From Streptomyces sp. WM6386 (GTDB lineage: Bacteria > Actinomycetota > Actinomycetes > Streptomycetales > Streptomycetaceae): a DNA stretch of 16,571 nt. This document shows, one piece after another, positions 6,909 through 15,031 of this stretch (the first letter of the stretch is position 1; each line of letters starts with the position of its first letter). The notes under the pieces are model-generated. The model did no database searches and had not been told where the DNA came from. It worked only from the letters and a program-made list of their open reading frames with translations. Where the stretch lies: the NCBI RefSeq assembly GCF_000972385.1, contig NZ_JXTE01000112.1, positions 1-16,571 of the forward strand, read 5' to 3'. The position numbers were made by a program, and so were the translations under genes.

Positions 6909-7448
6909 TTACTTACCCGCCTTTCCGACCTTGCGGCGGATGACTTCGCCCTCGTACTTGACGCCCTTGGCCTTGTACGGGTCGGGCTTGCGCAGCTTGC
7001 GGATGTTGGCCGCAACCTCGCCGACCTTCTGCTTGTCGATGCCCTCGACCGAGAAACGGGTCGGGTTCTCAACCTTGAAGGTGATGCCCTCGGGGGCTTC
7101 GACGGTGATCGGGTGGCTGTAGCCCAGAGCGAACTCGAGGTTCGATCCCTTGGCCGTAACGCGGTAACCGACACCGCTGATCTCGAGCTTCTTCACGTAA
7201 CCCTGGGTCACGCCGGTGATCATGTTCGCCACCAGCGTGCGGGACAGGCCGTGCAGGGCCTTGTTCTGACGCTCGTCGTTGGGGCGGGTGACGCTGAGCA
7301 CGCCGTCCTCACCCTTGGCGATGTCGATCGGCGCAGCGACGGTGTGGGAGAGAGAGCCCTTGGGGCCCTTCACCGAAACCGTACGGCCGTCGATGGTGAC
7401 GTCCACGCCGGCGGGAACCGTGATGGGGAGCTTGCCAATGCGCGACAT
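6909..7448 (-). CDS. rplF: 50S ribosomal protein L6
   Basis: L6 (179 aa) consists of two related domains and sits near the sarcin-ricin loop and the factor-binding site of the 50S subunit. The N-terminal [20 protein letters not shown] and the C-terminal signature [19 protein letters not shown] are clear. The length is standard. It lies 24 bases after rpsH, with a GGAGG-type site upstream of the ATG, and three bases before rplR. Confidence 0.99.
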   Translation of the reverse strand: MSRIGKLPITVPAGVDVTIDGRTVSVKGPKGSLSHTVAAPIDIAKGEDGVLSVTRPNDERQNKALHGLSRTLVANMITGVTQGYVKKLEISGVGYRVTAKGSNLEFALGYSHPITVEAPEGITFKVENPTRFSVEGIDKQKVGEVAANIRKLRKPDPYKAKGVKYEGEVIRRKVGKAGK

Positions 7449-7472
7449 AGCTGTTTCCTCCGTTCCCTTCCG

Positions 7473-7871
7473 CTACCAGACGTAGGCGAGAACTTCTCCG
7501 CCTACGCCCTTCTTGCCGGCCTGCTTGTCGGTGAGGAGCCCGTGGGACGTGGAGATGATCGCCACGCCGAGGCCACCCAGCACCTTGGGCAGGGAGGTGG
7601 ACTTCGCGTAAACCCGGAGACCGGGCTTGGAGATCCGCTTGATGCCCGCGATGGAGCGCTCACGGTTCGGGCCGAACTTCAGCTCGAGGACGAGGTTCTT
7701 GCCGACCTCGGCGTCCTCGACCTTCCAGCCCGTGATGAAGCCCTCCTGCTGGAGGATCTCCGCGATGTGAGACTTGATCTTGGACGCCGGCATCGTCACA
7801 GAGTCGTGGTACGCCGAGTTCGCGTTCCGCAGACGCGTAAGCATGTCTGCGATCGGATCAGTCATGGTCAT
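7473..7871 (-). CDS. rpsH: 30S ribosomal protein S8
   Basis: S8 (132 aa) is a primary 16S-binding protein of the central domain; in E. coli it also represses the spc operon by binding its mRNA. The start [20 protein letters not shown] and the end [13 protein letters not shown] are diagnostic. I chose the ATG at 7869-7871, with GAAGG seven bases upstream, because this matches the family N-terminus. An in-frame ATG 45 bases further up (7914-7916) also has a good purine-rich site (GAGGAGAGGG), so a form longer by 15 residues is possible. A 214-base structured gap separates it from rpsN. Confidence 0.97.
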   Translation of the reverse strand: MTMTDPIADMLTRLRNANSAYHDSVTMPASKIKSHIAEILQQEGFITGWKVEDAEVGKNLVLELKFGPNRERSIAGIKRISKPGLRVYAKSTSLPKVLGGLGVAIISTSHGLLTDKQAGKKGVGGEVLAYVW

Positions 7872-8085
7872 GAATTGGCCTTCGGCCTCTCTCGCCGGGG
7901 TTTCCTGGTGCGCCATCCCTCTCCTCGATCCGAGACGAGGCGGGTGCGGTGCGGTGGACCTACGGCGTAGTAAGTCGTACGGGCGACCATCAGGCGCCCA
8001 ACCCTCCTAGCCTAAGCCATGGAGAGCAGGGCGCCTGACACGCCCAGTGCTTACCGAGAGCCCTTGGAGTCCCTAAAAGCGGGGA
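7872..8085 (-). promoter_or_regulatory. Structured intergenic region rpsN-rpsH
   Basis: This 214-base gap has no separate gene. Its main feature is CAGGCGCCC (7991-7999) paired with GGGCGCCTG (8029-8037), a perfect 9-bp stem closing a 29-base loop in which CTCC and GGAG can also pair. Smaller stems are CTAC-GGC-GTAG (about 7960-7970) and CCTCG/CGAGG (7923-7940). TAGGCT on the minus strand (about 8010) resembles a -10 box, but no fitting -35 was found. It may be a site for autoregulation by S8, an internal promoter region or an attenuator; this is inference. Confidence 0.5.
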
Positions 8086-8271
8086 CTACCAGGAGCTCTT
8101 GGTCACGCCCGGCAGCTCGCCACGGTGAGCCATCTCACGAAGGCACACGCGGCACAGGCCGAACTTGCGGTACACGGAGTGCGGACGGCCGCAGCGCTGG
8201 CAGCGGGTGTACGCACGCACACCGAACTTGGGCTTGCGAGCAGCCTTGGCAATCAGAGCCTTCTTCGCCAT
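8086..8271 (-). CDS. rpsN: 30S ribosomal protein S14, zinc-binding type Z (C+)
   Basis: S14 (61 aa) is the short zinc form that stabilises the 30S head near the A and P sites. The sequence starts [20 protein letters not shown], and Cys24, Cys27, Cys40 and Cys43 form the two CxxC zinc pairs (RCQRC and LCRVC). It ends [18 protein letters not shown] chose the ATG at 8269-8271, with GGAGG ten bases upstream. A GTG three codons earlier overlaps the rplE stop (GTGA) but is almost in contact with the GGAGG and lacks family support. It starts five bases after rplE and is followed by the 214-base gap before rpsH. Confidence 0.98.
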   Translation of the reverse strand: MAKKALIAKAARKPKFGVRAYTRCQRCGRPHSVYRKFGLCRVCLREMAHRGELPGVTKSSW

Positions 8272-8276
8272 CTCGC

Positions 8277-8834
8277 TCACGCCTCCTTGAAGGGGAAGCC
8301 GAGGTGACGAAGGAGGGCGCGGCCCTCAGCGTCGTTGGTCGCCGTGGTGACCACGGTGATGTCCATACCCCGGGTACGGTCGATCTTGTCCTGGTCGATC
8401 TCGTGGAACATGACCTGCTCCGTGAGACCGAAGGTGTAGTTGCCACGGCCGTCGAACTGCTTGGGGGACAGACCACGGAAGTCGCGGATGCGCGGCAGCG
8501 CGAGCGACAGGGTGCGGTCCAGGAACTCCCACATGCGGTCGCCACGGAGCGTGACGTGGGCACCGATCGGCTGACCCTCACGCAGCTTGAACTGCGCGAT
8601 GGACTTGCGGGCCTTGGTGACGGCCGGCTTCTGACCGGTGATCGTGGTGAGGTCGCGGATGGCGCCCTCGATCAGCTTGGAGTCGCGGGCGGCGTCGCCC
8701 ACACCCATGTTGACCACGATCTTGACGAGGCCGGGGATCTGCATGACGTTCTCGTAGGAGAACTCCTCACGCAGCTTGCCCGCGATCTCCTCGCGGTACT
8801 TCGTCTTGAGACGCGGAGTCGTGGTGGTAGCCAT
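8277..8834 (-). CDS. rplE: 50S ribosomal protein L5
   Basis: L5 (185 aa) binds 5S rRNA with L18 in the central protuberance, contacts P-site tRNA and bridges to S13. Clear motifs are [56 protein letters not shown] and, near the C-terminus, [20 protein letters not shown]. The start overlaps the rplX stop by one base (TGATG). Length and context match the actinobacterial protein. Confidence 0.99.
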   Translation of the reverse strand: MATTTTPRLKTKYREEIAGKLREEFSYENVMQIPGLVKIVVNMGVGDAARDSKLIEGAIRDLTTITGQKPAVTKARKSIAQFKLREGQPIGAHVTLRGDRMWEFLDRTLSLALPRIRDFRGLSPKQFDGRGNYTFGLTEQVMFHEIDQDKIDRTRGMDITVVTTATNDAEGRALLRHLGFPFKEA

Positions 8835-9157
8835 CAGATGTCCTCACCCGTCCGCTTGGCAACGCGAACCTTGTTGCCCTCGTCGTCGAAGCGGTAACCG
8901 ACACGCGTGACGACCTTGTTGCCGTCCTTCTCAACGACCAGCTGGACGTTGGAGACGTGGATCGGCGCCTCGGTCGTGACGATGCCACCGGCCTGAGAAC
9001 CCTTGGCGGTCGGGCCGGCCTTGGTGTGCTTCTTGACCCGGTTGACACCCTCGACCAGGACACGCTCGTCGCTCGGGTAAGCGGCAATGACCTTGCCCTG
9101 CTTGCCCTTGTCCTTACCGGTGATGACCTGAACCAGGTCGCCCTTCTTGATCTTCAT
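8834..9157 (-). CDS. rplX: 50S ribosomal protein L24
   Basis: L24 (107 aa) is one of the proteins that start 50S assembly and sits near the tunnel exit. The N-terminal KOW motif is [20 protein letters not shown] followed by [40 protein letters not shown] is the usual mid-section. It begins two bases after rplN (TAAGCATG) and overlaps the rplE start by one base, so the three are probably coupled. Confidence 0.99.
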   Translation of the reverse strand: MKIKKGDLVQVITGKDKGKQGKVIAAYPSDERVLVEGVNRVKKHTKAGPTAKGSQAGGIVTTEAPIHVSNVQLVVEKDGNKVVTRVGYRFDDEGNKVRVAKRTGEDI

Positions 9158-9159
9158 GC

Positions 9160-9528
9160 TTACAGCACCTCCGGCGCGAGCGAGATGATCTTCATGAACT
9201 TCTTCTCGCGCAGCTCCCGGCCCACCGGGCCGAAGATACGGGTGCCACGAGGGTCGCCGTCGTTCTTGAGAATGACAGCGGCGTTCTCGTCGAAGCGGAT
9301 GTACGAGCCGTCGGGACGGCGACGCTCCTTGACGGTGCGAACGATGACCGCCTTGATGACGTCACCCTTCTTCACGTTGCCGCCGGGGATCGCGTCCTTG
9401 ACGGTGGCGACGATGACGTCACCGATGCCCGCGTAGCGGCGACCGGAGCCACCGAGCACACGGATGCAAAGGATTTCCTTCGCACCAGTGTTGTCGGCGA
9501 CACGCAGTCGCGACTCCTGCTGGATCAC
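9160..9528 (-). CDS. rplN: 50S ribosomal protein L14
   Basis: L14 (122 aa) lies on the subunit interface, forming bridges with 16S rRNA, and is the docking site of the silencing factor RsfS. The start (M)[20 protein letters not shown] and the segment [20 protein letters not shown] are diagnostic, and it ends [16 protein letters not shown]. The start codon is GTG (9526-9528) with AGGAG six bases upstream. It is the first gene of the spc block. The two hairpins upstream leave only 28 bases before the GTG, so its promoter, if separate, would overlap them. Confidence 0.99.
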   Translation of the reverse strand: MIQQESRLRVADNTGAKEILCIRVLGGSGRRYAGIGDVIVATVKDAIPGGNVKKGDVIKAVIVRTVKERRRPDGSYIRFDENAAVILKNDGDPRGTRIFGPVGRELREKKFMKIISLAPEVL

Positions 9529-9556
9529 GTCTATCTCCTGTTTGTCTGCCGGTTCC

Positions 9557-9587
9557 CGGCAGGGGTTCCGTGACGGAACCCCTGCCG
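9557..9587 (-). terminator. 14-bp perfect hairpin at the S10/spc boundary
   Basis: CGGCAGGGGTTCCG (9557-9570) and CGGAACCCCTGCCG (9574-9587) form a perfect 14-bp stem with a 3-base loop, between rpsQ and rplN. On the minus strand it is followed by GGAACCGGCAG, not a U tract. Its position is exactly where the classical S10 and spc operons meet. It may be a partial terminator or an RNase III processing site, since little room for a promoter is left before rplN. Confidence 0.8.
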
Positions 9588-9603
9588 AGCCTGGCGGAAC
9601 TGA

Positions 9604-9625
9604 CCTGCGGGATTACCCCCGCAGG
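9604..9625 (-). terminator. 8-bp hairpin adjoining the rpsQ stop codon
   Basis: CCTGCGGG (9604-9611) and CCCGCAGG (9618-9625) form a perfect 8-bp stem with a 6-base loop. It begins three bases after the rpsQ TAA and 16 bases before the larger 14-bp hairpin. Two stems in tandem suggest a composite terminator or a 3'-end protection element for the S10 transcript. Confidence 0.7.
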
Positions 9626-9628
9626 AAA

Positions 9629-9916
9629 TTACTTGGCCTTCTCGAGGATCTCGACGATGCGCCAGCGCTTGGTCGCCGACAGCGGGCGGGTCTCCGCGAG
9701 GAGGACCCGGTCGCCGACGCCGGCAGCGTTCTGCTCGTCGTGCGCCTTGAGCTTGTTGGTACGGCGGATGACCTTGCCGTACAGCGCGTGCTTGACGCGG
9801 TCCTCGACGGCGACGACGACGGTCTTGTCCATCTTGTCGCTGACGACGAGACCCTCACGGGTCTTGCGGAAGCCGCGGGCCTCTGCAGTCTGCTCAGTCA
9901 CGTTGCTCTCACTCAT
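9629..9916 (-). CDS. rpsQ: 30S ribosomal protein S17
   Basis: S17 (95 aa) is an OB-fold primary binder of the 16S 5' domain, important for early 30S assembly. After a variable acidic N-terminus ([16 protein letters not shown]) it has [40 protein letters not shown] and the signature [19 protein letters not shown]. The ATG overlaps the rpmC stop by one base (TGATG). It is the last gene of the S10 block; two hairpins follow directly. Confidence 0.99.
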   Translation of the reverse strand: MSESNVTEQTAEARGFRKTREGLVVSDKMDKTVVVAVEDRVKHALYGKVIRRTNKLKAHDEQNAAGVGDRVLLAETRPLSATKRWRIVEILEKAK

Positions 9917-10140
9917 CAGGCGCTCTCCACCGTCTCGATGCCCAGCTCGCGCTCACGCATCAGGGTGTAGATCCGCGCGATGTCCTTACGGACGGCCTTG
10001 AGCCGACCGTGGTTCTCGAGCTGACCAGTCGCCGCCTGGAAGCGGAGGTTGAACAGCTCTTCCTTGGCTTCGCGGAGCTTGTTGAGAAGCTCCTCGTCAC
10101 CCAGTTCGCGCAGCTCGGACGCCTTGGTACCGGCCGACAT
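9916..10140 (-). CDS. rpmC: 50S ribosomal protein L29
   Basis: L29 (74 aa) is a helical-hairpin protein at the polypeptide tunnel exit, next to L23. The sequence [20 protein letters not shown] leads into [20 protein letters not shown] and [18 protein letters not shown], all typical. I chose the ATG at 10138-10140, which overlaps the rplP stop by one base (TGATG); a GTG directly before it would add one residue. The stop in turn overlaps the rpsQ start, so rplP-rpmC-rpsQ form a chain of one-base overlaps. Confidence 0.98.
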   Translation of the reverse strand: MSAGTKASELRELGDEELLNKLREAKEELFNLRFQAATGQLENHGRLKAVRKDIARIYTLMRERELGIETVESA

Positions 10141-10559
10141 CACGCTTCACCTGCCTCGCGCTTGACGATCCGGCACTTCATCGGCAGCTTGTGGGCTGCG
10201 CGAGTCAGGGCCTCACGGGCGATCTTTTCGTTGGGGTAGGACAGCTCGAACATGACCCGGCCCGGGTGCACGTTCGCGATCCACCACTCGGGAGAACCCT
10301 TACCGGAACCCATGCGGGTCTCGGCAGGCTTCTTCGTCAGCGGGCGGTCCGGGTAGATGTTGATCCAGACCTTGCCGCCACGCTTGATGTGGCGGGTCAT
10401 CGCGATACGGGCCGCCTCGATCTGGCGGTTGGTCACGTACGCCGGCGTGAGGGCCTGAATGCCGTACTCGCCGAACGCGACCGTCGTACCGCCCTTGGCC
10501 TGACCACGGCGCTTCGGGTGGTGCTGCTTGCGGTGCTTGACCCTACGGGGGATCAGCAT
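10140..10559 (-). CDS. rplP: 50S ribosomal protein L16
   Basis: L16 (139 aa) contacts A-site tRNA near the peptidyl transferase centre and is needed for late 50S assembly. Visible motifs are [60 protein letters not shown] and [20 protein letters not shown]. The ATG is five bases after the rpsC stop, with GGAG in the rpsC 3' end serving as its ribosome binding site. It overlaps rpmC by one base. Confidence 0.99.
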   Translation of the reverse strand: MLIPRRVKHRKQHHPKRRGQAKGGTTVAFGEYGIQALTPAYVTNRQIEAARIAMTRHIKRGGKVWINIYPDRPLTKKPAETRMGSGKGSPEWWIANVHPGRVMFELSYPNEKIAREALTRAAHKLPMKCRIVKREAGEA

Positions 10560-10564
10560 GTCGG

Positions 10565-11401
10565 TCAGGCCTCCGTTCCGGTGCTCTCAGCCGGAGCGGC
10601 AGCCGCCGGAGCCTCGGCCTTGGGGGCCTCGGCAGCGGGAGCCTGCTGCGGCTTACGACCGCGACCGCCGCGCTCGCCACCGCGGCCACCACGGGCCGGG
10701 CGGTCGGCGCCGCCGCCACCACGGGCCGGGCGGTTGCCGGCGCGGGCTGCGGCGTTCTCGGCGCGGACCTCGGCGATGTTCTTGACATCGCCCTTGTAGA
10801 TCCAGACCTTCACACCGATGCGGCCGAAGGTCGTCTTGGCCTCGAAGAAGCCATAGTCCACGTTCGCGCGGAGCGTGTGCAGGGGCACACGGCCCTCGCG
10901 GTAGAACTCCGAGCGGGACATCTCGGCGCCGCCGAGGCGGCCACCGCACTGGATCTTGATGCCCTTGGCGCCGGCCTTCATCGTGCCCTGCATGCTCTTA
11001 CGCATGGCGCGACGGAAGGAGACGCGGGAGGAGAGCTGCTCGGCGACGGCCTGAGCAACCAGCTGAGCGTCCGTCTCGGGGCTCTTCACCTCGAGGATGT
11101 TCAGCTGGACCTGCTTGCCCGTGAGCTTCTCGAGGTCACCGCGGATGCGGTCGGCCTCGGCGCCACGGCGGCCGATGACGATGCCGGGACGCGCGGTGTG
11201 GATGTCCACACGCACACGGTCACGGGTGCGCTCGATCTCCACCTTCGAGATGCCGGCGCGCTCCATGCCGGACGTCATCATCCGACGGATGGCGACGTCT
11301 TCCTTGACGTAGTCCTTGTACAGCTTGTCGGCGTACCAACGGGACTTGAAGTCCGTGGTAATGCCGAGCCGGAACCCGTGCGGGTTTACCTTCTGGCCCA
11401 T
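10565..11401 (-). CDS. rpsC: 30S ribosomal protein S3
   Basis: S3 (278 aa) lies at the mRNA entry pore and helps unwind mRNA. The start is [20 protein letters not shown]. The type II KH domain has its GxxG loop in VIGRRG (about 76-80), and the C-terminal domain includes [20 protein letters not shown]. About 60 residues after the core form a low-complexity tail: an RGG-like stretch (two copies of RPARGG) and then an Ala/Pro/Glu segment ending AESTGTEA. Two 20-base DNA copies, 30 bases apart, encode the RPARGG repeats. It overlaps the rplV stop by one base (TAATG). Confidence 0.99.
   Translation of the reverse strand: MGQKVNPHGFRLGITTDFKSRWYADKLYKDYVKEDVAIRRMMTSGMERAGISKVEIERTRDRVRVDIHTARPGIVIGRRGAEADRIRGDLEKLTGKQVQLNILEVKSPETDAQLVAQAVAEQLSSRVSFRRAMRKSMQGTMKAGAKGIKIQCGGRLGGAEMSRSEFYREGRVPLHTLRANVDYGFFEAKTTFGRIGVKVWIYKGDVKNIAEVRAENAAARAGNRPARGGGGADRPARGGRGGERGGRGRKPQQAPAAEAPKAEAPAAAAPAESTGTEA
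10685..10734 (-). repeat. Tandem 30-base repeat in the rpsC 3' end
   Basis: GCCACCACGGGCCGGGCGGT (plus strand) occurs identically at 10685-10704 and 10715-10734, a 30-base period. On the coding strand it encodes RPARGG in two successive ten-residue units. Such an in-frame tandem copy can expand or contract without frameshift, so the S3 tail length may vary between strains. Confidence 0.85.
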
Positions 11402-11748
11402 TACCGGGTTCCTTCCTTGCTGCTGACGACCACGGTGATGTGGCTGGTCCGCTTGCGGATCCGGTAGGCACGGCCCTGGGCGCGCGGACGGAACCGCTTC
11501 AGGGTCGGGCCCTCGTCGACGTACGCCTCGGAGATGACGAGGCTGTCGGCGTCGGTGTGGTCGTAGTTGTGCGCGGCGTTGGCGATGGCGCTGTCGAGCA
11601 CCTTGCCGACCGGCACTGAGGCTGCCTGCGGAGCGAATCGCAGAACAGCCTGAGCCTCCGTGGCATCCATGCCACGGATAAGGTCCACCACGCGGCGGGC
11701 CTTCATGGGCGTAACGCGGATGTACCGCGCCTGGGCCCTGGCTTCCAT
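11401..11748 (-). CDS. rplV: 50S ribosomal protein L22
   Basis: L22 (115 aa) spans the 50S, and its hairpin loop lines the peptide tunnel constriction, where changes can give macrolide resistance. The start [20 protein letters not shown] and the loop region [20 protein letters not shown], followed by HITVVV, are standard with no visible insertion. The ATG follows rpsS by 44 bases with a GAGAGGG site; the stop overlaps rpsC. Confidence 0.99.
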   Translation of the reverse strand: MEARAQARYIRVTPMKARRVVDLIRGMDATEAQAVLRFAPQAASVPVGKVLDSAIANAAHNYDHTDADSLVISEAYVDEGPTLKRFRPRAQGRAYRIRKRTSHITVVVSSKEGTR

Positions 11749-11792
11749 GGTTGTCCCTCTCAGTTACTTACGTGTCTGAATGCGATCCGCTA

Positions 11793-12074
11793 CTAGCGGC
11801 GCTTCGACTTCCGGTCGTCCTTGACGTGACCCCGGAAGGTACGAGTCGGCGAGAACTCGCCGAGCTTGTGACCGACCATCGACTCGGTGACGAACACCGG
11901 GATGTGGGTCTTGCCGTTGTGCACCGCGAGCGTGTGGCCGAGCATGGCCGGCACGATCATGGAGCGACGGGACCAGGTCTTGATGACGTTCTTGGTGCCA
12001 GCTTCGTTCTGGGCGTCCACCTTCTTGATCAGGTGGTCGTCGACGAAGGGCCCCTTCTTGAGACTCCGCGGCAT
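11793..12074 (-). CDS. rpsS: 30S ribosomal protein S19
   Basis: S19 (93 aa) is a 30S head protein that pairs with S13 and contacts the 50S. The start [20 protein letters not shown], the middle [20 protein letters not shown] and [20 protein letters not shown] are diagnostic. Length is normal. It starts 12 bases after the rplB stop and ends 44 bases before rplV. Confidence 0.99.
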   Translation of the reverse strand: MPRSLKKGPFVDDHLIKKVDAQNEAGTKNVIKTWSRRSMIVPAMLGHTLAVHNGKTHIPVFVTESMVGHKLGEFSPTRTFRGHVKDDRKSKRR

Positions 12075-12086
12075 CTAAACCCGCTC

Positions 12087-12923
12087 CTAGCGCTTCTTGT
12101 TCGTCTTGCGGCGGCGGACGATGTACTTGTTCGAAGCCTTCTTCGGCGAACGAGTACGACCCTCCTTCTGACCCCACGGGGAGACCGGGTGGCGACCACC
12201 GGAGGTCTTGCCCTCACCACCACCGTGCGGGTGGTCAACCGGGTTCATCGCCACACCGCGAACGGTCGGGCGAACGCCCAGCCAGCGCTTACGGCCGGCC
12301 TTACCCCAGTTGATGTTGCTCTGCTCGGCGTTGCCGACCTCGCCGACCGTGGCGCGGCAGCGCTGGTCGACCAGGCGGATCTCACCGGAAGGCATGCGGA
12401 GGTGGGCCATCGAGCCCTCCTTCGCGAGCAGCTGTACCGAGGTACCGGCGGAGCGGGCGAACTTGGCACCGCCACCGGGACGGAGCTCGATCGCGTGGAT
12501 CGTGGTACCGACCGGGATGTTGCGGAGCGCCAGGTTGTTGCCCGGCTTGATGTCGGCCCCGGGACCGTTCTCGACGCGGTCACCCTGCTGCAGGTTGCGC
12601 GGGGCGAGGATGTAGCGCTTCTCGCCGTCCGCGTAGTGCAGCAGCGCGATGCGCGCGGTGCGGTTGGGGTCGTACTCGATGTGCGCGACCTTCGCCGGCA
12701 CGCCGTCCTTGTCGTGACGACGGAAGTCGATCACTCGGAAGGCGCGCTTGTGTCCGCCACCCTGGTGGCGAACGGTCACACGACCGGCGTTGTTACGGCC
12801 GCCCTTGCTGTGCAGCGGGCGGACCAGCGACTTCTCCGGCGTGGACCGCGTGACCTCGACGAAGTCGGCGACGCTGGAGCCACGACGGCCCGGCGTAGTC
12901 GGCTTGTACTTGCGGATTCCCAT
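12087..12923 (-). CDS. rplB: 50S ribosomal protein L2
   Basis: L2 (278 aa) is essential for subunit association and for the peptidyl transferase region of 23S rRNA. Motifs include [40 protein letters not shown] and the highly conserved [20 protein letters not shown], which carries the functionally important histidines. The ATG has GAGGA seven bases upstream. An 18-base perfect palindrome lies just before this site. rpsS follows after 12 bases. Confidence 0.99.
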   Translation of the reverse strand: MGIRKYKPTTPGRRGSSVADFVEVTRSTPEKSLVRPLHSKGGRNNAGRVTVRHQGGGHKRAFRVIDFRRHDKDGVPAKVAHIEYDPNRTARIALLHYADGEKRYILAPRNLQQGDRVENGPGADIKPGNNLALRNIPVGTTIHAIELRPGGGAKFARSAGTSVQLLAKEGSMAHLRMPSGEIRLVDQRCRATVGEVGNAEQSNINWGKAGRKRWLGVRPTVRGVAMNPVDHPHGGGEGKTSGGRHPVSPWGQKEGRTRSPKKASNKYIVRRRKTNKKR

Positions 12924-12933
12924 TTCTCAGTCC

Positions 12934-12951
12934 TCGTCCGATATCGGACGA
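12934..12951. repeat. 18-base perfect palindrome between rplW and rplB
   Basis: TCGTCCGATATCGGACGA reads the same on both strands. It lies in the 38-base gap between rplW and rplB, directly abutting the GAGGA ribosome binding site of rplB. In RNA it would fold with a minimal loop; in DNA it looks like a dimer-binding site. A further half-site-like ATCCGAC follows at about 12951-12957. Confidence 0.7.
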
Positions 12952-12961
12952 TCCGACCCGC

Positions 12962-13381
12962 TTACGCGGTCGGACCGCCGAAGATGTCGATACGGTCGCC
13001 CTCAGCAAGGGTCACGATCGCGCGCTTGGTGCCGGCACGCTGGCCGAAACCGGTGCGGGTCCGCTTGCGCTTGCCCTGGCGGTTGATCGTGTTGACCCCG
13101 GTGACCTTGACCGAGAAGACCGCCTGGACGGCCTGCTTGATCTGGGTCTTGTTGGCGTTGGGGTCGACGATGAACGTGTACTTGTTCTCGTCGAGGAGCG
13201 CGTAGCTCTTCTCCGACACGACCGGCTTCAGCAGCACGTCACGGGGGTCCGTGTACGCCTTGCTGGGCGCGGTGACGACGGTGTTCTTGCCCTCGGCGGC
13301 GTGGCGACGCGCCTTGGCGACGCGCGCGGCCTTGGCGGCCTTGGCAGCCTTGGAGGCAATGCTCGGGTGACGCGTAGCCAT
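12962..13381 (-). CDS. rplW: 50S ribosomal protein L23
   Basis: L23 (139 aa) sits at the tunnel exit and is the docking point for trigger factor and the signal recognition particle. The core runs from about [20 protein letters not shown] through [20 protein letters not shown] to the end. Before it is an N-terminal extension of about 40 residues with a [16 protein letters not shown] repeat, not present in the ~100-residue E. coli protein. I chose the ATG at 13379-13381, which overlaps the rplD stop by one base (TGATG), over upstream in-frame starts inside rplD. rplB begins 38 bases further on. Confidence 0.98.
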   Translation of the reverse strand: MATRHPSIASKAAKAAKAARVAKARRHAAEGKNTVVTAPSKAYTDPRDVLLKPVVSEKSYALLDENKYTFIVDPNANKTQIKQAVQAVFSVKVTGVNTINRQGKRKRTRTGFGQRAGTKRAIVTLAEGDRIDIFGGPTA

Positions 13382-14037
13382 CAGGCCTCGCTCCCTTCGG
13401 TGTCGTTGGCCTGCGGGCCGGCGACGAAGGACTCGAGAGCGGCCTGGGTGAAGACCACGTCGTCCGAGACGATCACGTCGTACGTGTTCAGCTGGCCCGG
13501 CTCCAGGATGTGGATCTGGGGCAGGTTGCGGGCGGACAGCCACGCGGCCTCGTCGGCGCGGTCGACGACCAGGAGCAGGTTCTTGCGCTCCGAGATCTTG
13601 CCGAACAGCGTGCGAGCGGCCTTCGTGGACGGGGAGTCGCCCTCGATCACGCCGGTGACGACGTGGATGCGGTTGTTGCGGGCCCGGTCGGTGAGGGCGT
13701 GGCGCAGGGCCGCGGCCTTCATCTTCTTCGGGGTCCGCTGCGAGTAGTCACGCGGCTGCGGGCCGTGGACGACGCCACCGCCGGCGAACTGCGGCGCGCG
13801 GGTCGAGCCCTGGCGCGCACGGCCGGTGCCCTTCTGACGGTAAGGCTTCTTACCGCCACCACGGACTTCACCGCGACGCTTGGTCTTGTGCGTGCCCTGA
13901 CGGGCAGCAGCGTTCTGCGCGACGACGACCTGGTGGATCAGCGGGATGCTGATCTTCTCCACGCCGAAGATCTCCGCGGGGAGCTCGACGCTTCCGGTCT
14001 TCTCGCCGGCAGGCGAAAGGATGTCAACAGTGCTCAT
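13381..14037 (-). CDS. rplD: 50S ribosomal protein L4
   Basis: L4 (218 aa) reaches into the peptide tunnel with an extended loop; in E. coli it also represses the S10 operon by acting on the rpsJ leader. The start [20 protein letters not shown] and the loop region [20 protein letters not shown], followed by [10 protein letters not shown], are diagnostic. I chose the ATG at 14035-14037, seven bases after rplC; a longer frame upstream would overlap rplC. The stop overlaps the rplW start by one base. Whether it regulates the leader described here is unknown. Confidence 0.98.
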   Translation of the reverse strand: MSTVDILSPAGEKTGSVELPAEIFGVEKISIPLIHQVVVAQNAAARQGTHKTKRRGEVRGGGKKPYRQKGTGRARQGSTRAPQFAGGGVVHGPQPRDYSQRTPKKMKAAALRHALTDRARNNRIHVVTGVIEGDSPSTKAARTLFGKISERKNLLLVVDRADEAAWLSARNLPQIHILEPGQLNTYDVIVSDDVVFTQAALESFVAGPQANDTEGSEA

Positions 14038-14044
14038 CGGTACC

Positions 14045-14689
14045 TCAGGCCCCCTTGGCCGCGGTGCGGACCAGGACGAGGCCGCCGTTCGGACCGGGGA
14101 CAGCGCCCTTGATGAGCAGCAGACCCTTCTCCGCGTCAACGGCGTGGACGGTCAGGTTCTGGGTGGTGACCCGCTCGTTGCCCATGCGACCCGCCATGCG
14201 GAGGCCCTTGAACACGCGGCCCGGGGTGGCGCAGCCACCGATGGAACCGGGAGAGCGGTGCTTGCGCTGGGTGCCGTGTCCGGCGCCGAGGCCCTTGAAG
14301 TTGTGACGCTTCATGACACCGGCGAAGCCCTTGCCCTTGCTCTTGCCGGTCACGTCGACCTTGATGCCGGCCTCGAACACCTCGGCGGTGATCTCCTGGC
14401 CGAGGGTGTACTCGCTGGCGTCAGCGGTACGGATCTCGACGAGGTGGCGGCGGGGAGTGACGTCGGCCTTGGCGAAGTGGCCCTTGAGGGGCTTGTTCAC
14501 CTTGCGCGGGTCGATCTCGCCGAACGCGATCTGGACGGACTCGTAGCCGTCGGCGTCGTTCGTGCGGACCTGGGTGACGACGTTGGGGCCGGCCTTGACG
14601 ACGGTGACCGGAACAACACGGTTGTTCTCGTCCCACACCTGCGTCATGCCGAGCTTCTCGCCCAGGATGCCCTTGATCTGCTTAGCCAT
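14045..14689 (-). CDS. rplC: 50S ribosomal protein L3
   Basis: L3 (214 aa) is a primary 23S-binding protein with a loop near the peptidyl transferase centre. The start is [20 protein letters not shown], and the loop region is [20 protein letters not shown], then [18 protein letters not shown]. In E. coli this loop reads SIGQNQTPG and the second Gln is methylated by PrmB; here GCA replaces QNQ, so that modification site is absent. The gene begins 17 bases after rpsJ, with only a weak GGTGAT-type site, and rplD follows after seven bases. Confidence 0.99.
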   Translation of the reverse strand: MAKQIKGILGEKLGMTQVWDENNRVVPVTVVKAGPNVVTQVRTNDADGYESVQIAFGEIDPRKVNKPLKGHFAKADVTPRRHLVEIRTADASEYTLGQEITAEVFEAGIKVDVTGKSKGKGFAGVMKRHNFKGLGAGHGTQRKHRSPGSIGGCATPGRVFKGLRMAGRMGNERVTTQNLTVHAVDAEKGLLLIKGAVPGPNGGLVLVRTAAKGA

Positions 14690-14706
14690 TCTCAGATCAC
14701 CGATCC

Positions 14707-15015
14707 CTAGAGCTTGATCTCGATGTCGACACCGGCCGGGAGGTCGAGTCGCATCAAGGAGTCAACGGTCTTGGGCGTCGGGTCGAGAATGTCGATCAGG
14801 CGCTTGTGTGTGCGCATCTCGAAGTGCTCGCGCGAGTCCTTGTACTTGTGCGGCGACTTGATGACGCAGTACACGTTCTTCTCAGTGGGCAGCGGCACCG
14901 GGCCCGCGACCGACGCACCAGTACGCGTCACCGTCTCGACGATCTTCTTCGCCGAGGAGTCGATGACCTCGTGGTCGTAGGCCTTGAGCCGGATGCGGAT
15001 CTTCTGTCCCGCCAT
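14707..15015 (-). CDS. rpsJ: 30S ribosomal protein S10
   Basis: S10 (102 aa) is a 30S head protein that, as NusE, also joins NusB in transcription antitermination. The sequence [20 protein letters not shown], the loop [40 protein letters not shown] and the ending [13 protein letters not shown] are diagnostic. It is the first gene of the cluster. The ribosome binding site AAAGGA (15029-15034) is 13 bases from the ATG and overlaps a small hairpin. A clear vegetative promoter lies about 380 bases upstream. Confidence 0.99.
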   Translation of the reverse strand: MAGQKIRIRLKAYDHEVIDSSAKKIVETVTRTGASVAGPVPLPTEKNVYCVIKSPHKYKDSREHFEMRTHKRLIDILDPTPKTVDSLMRLDLPAGVDIEIKL

Positions 15016-15031
15016 GGCTACTCAGTAGTCC
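15016..15031 (-). promoter_or_regulatory. Hairpin covering the rpsJ ribosome binding site
   Basis: On the minus strand GGACTAC and GTAGCC pair around TGA with one bulged base, directly before the ATG. The AAAGGA ribosome binding site (15029-15034) enters the 5' arm, so folding would mask part of it. The unfolded spacing of 13 bases is longer than usual. This suggests that S10 translation depends on opening or remodelling the hairpin. Confidence 0.5.

Noticed and set aside
6480..7970. A 496-codon plus-strand frame across rplR, rplF and rpsH.
   Set aside because: Antisense to well-supported genes; composition resembles an Asp/Gly/Leu/Val/Arg-rich shadow translation, with no ribosome binding site.
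8272..8280. GTG start for rpsN overlapping the rplE stop (GTGA).
   Set aside because: The GGAGG would be one base from the GTG, and family members begin at the MAKK Met.
11751..13205. A 484-codon open frame on the plus strand across rpsS, rplB and rplW.
   Set aside because: It is antisense to three certain ribosomal genes, has no family motif and is explained by G/C-rich third codon positions, which remove stop codons from the opposite strand.
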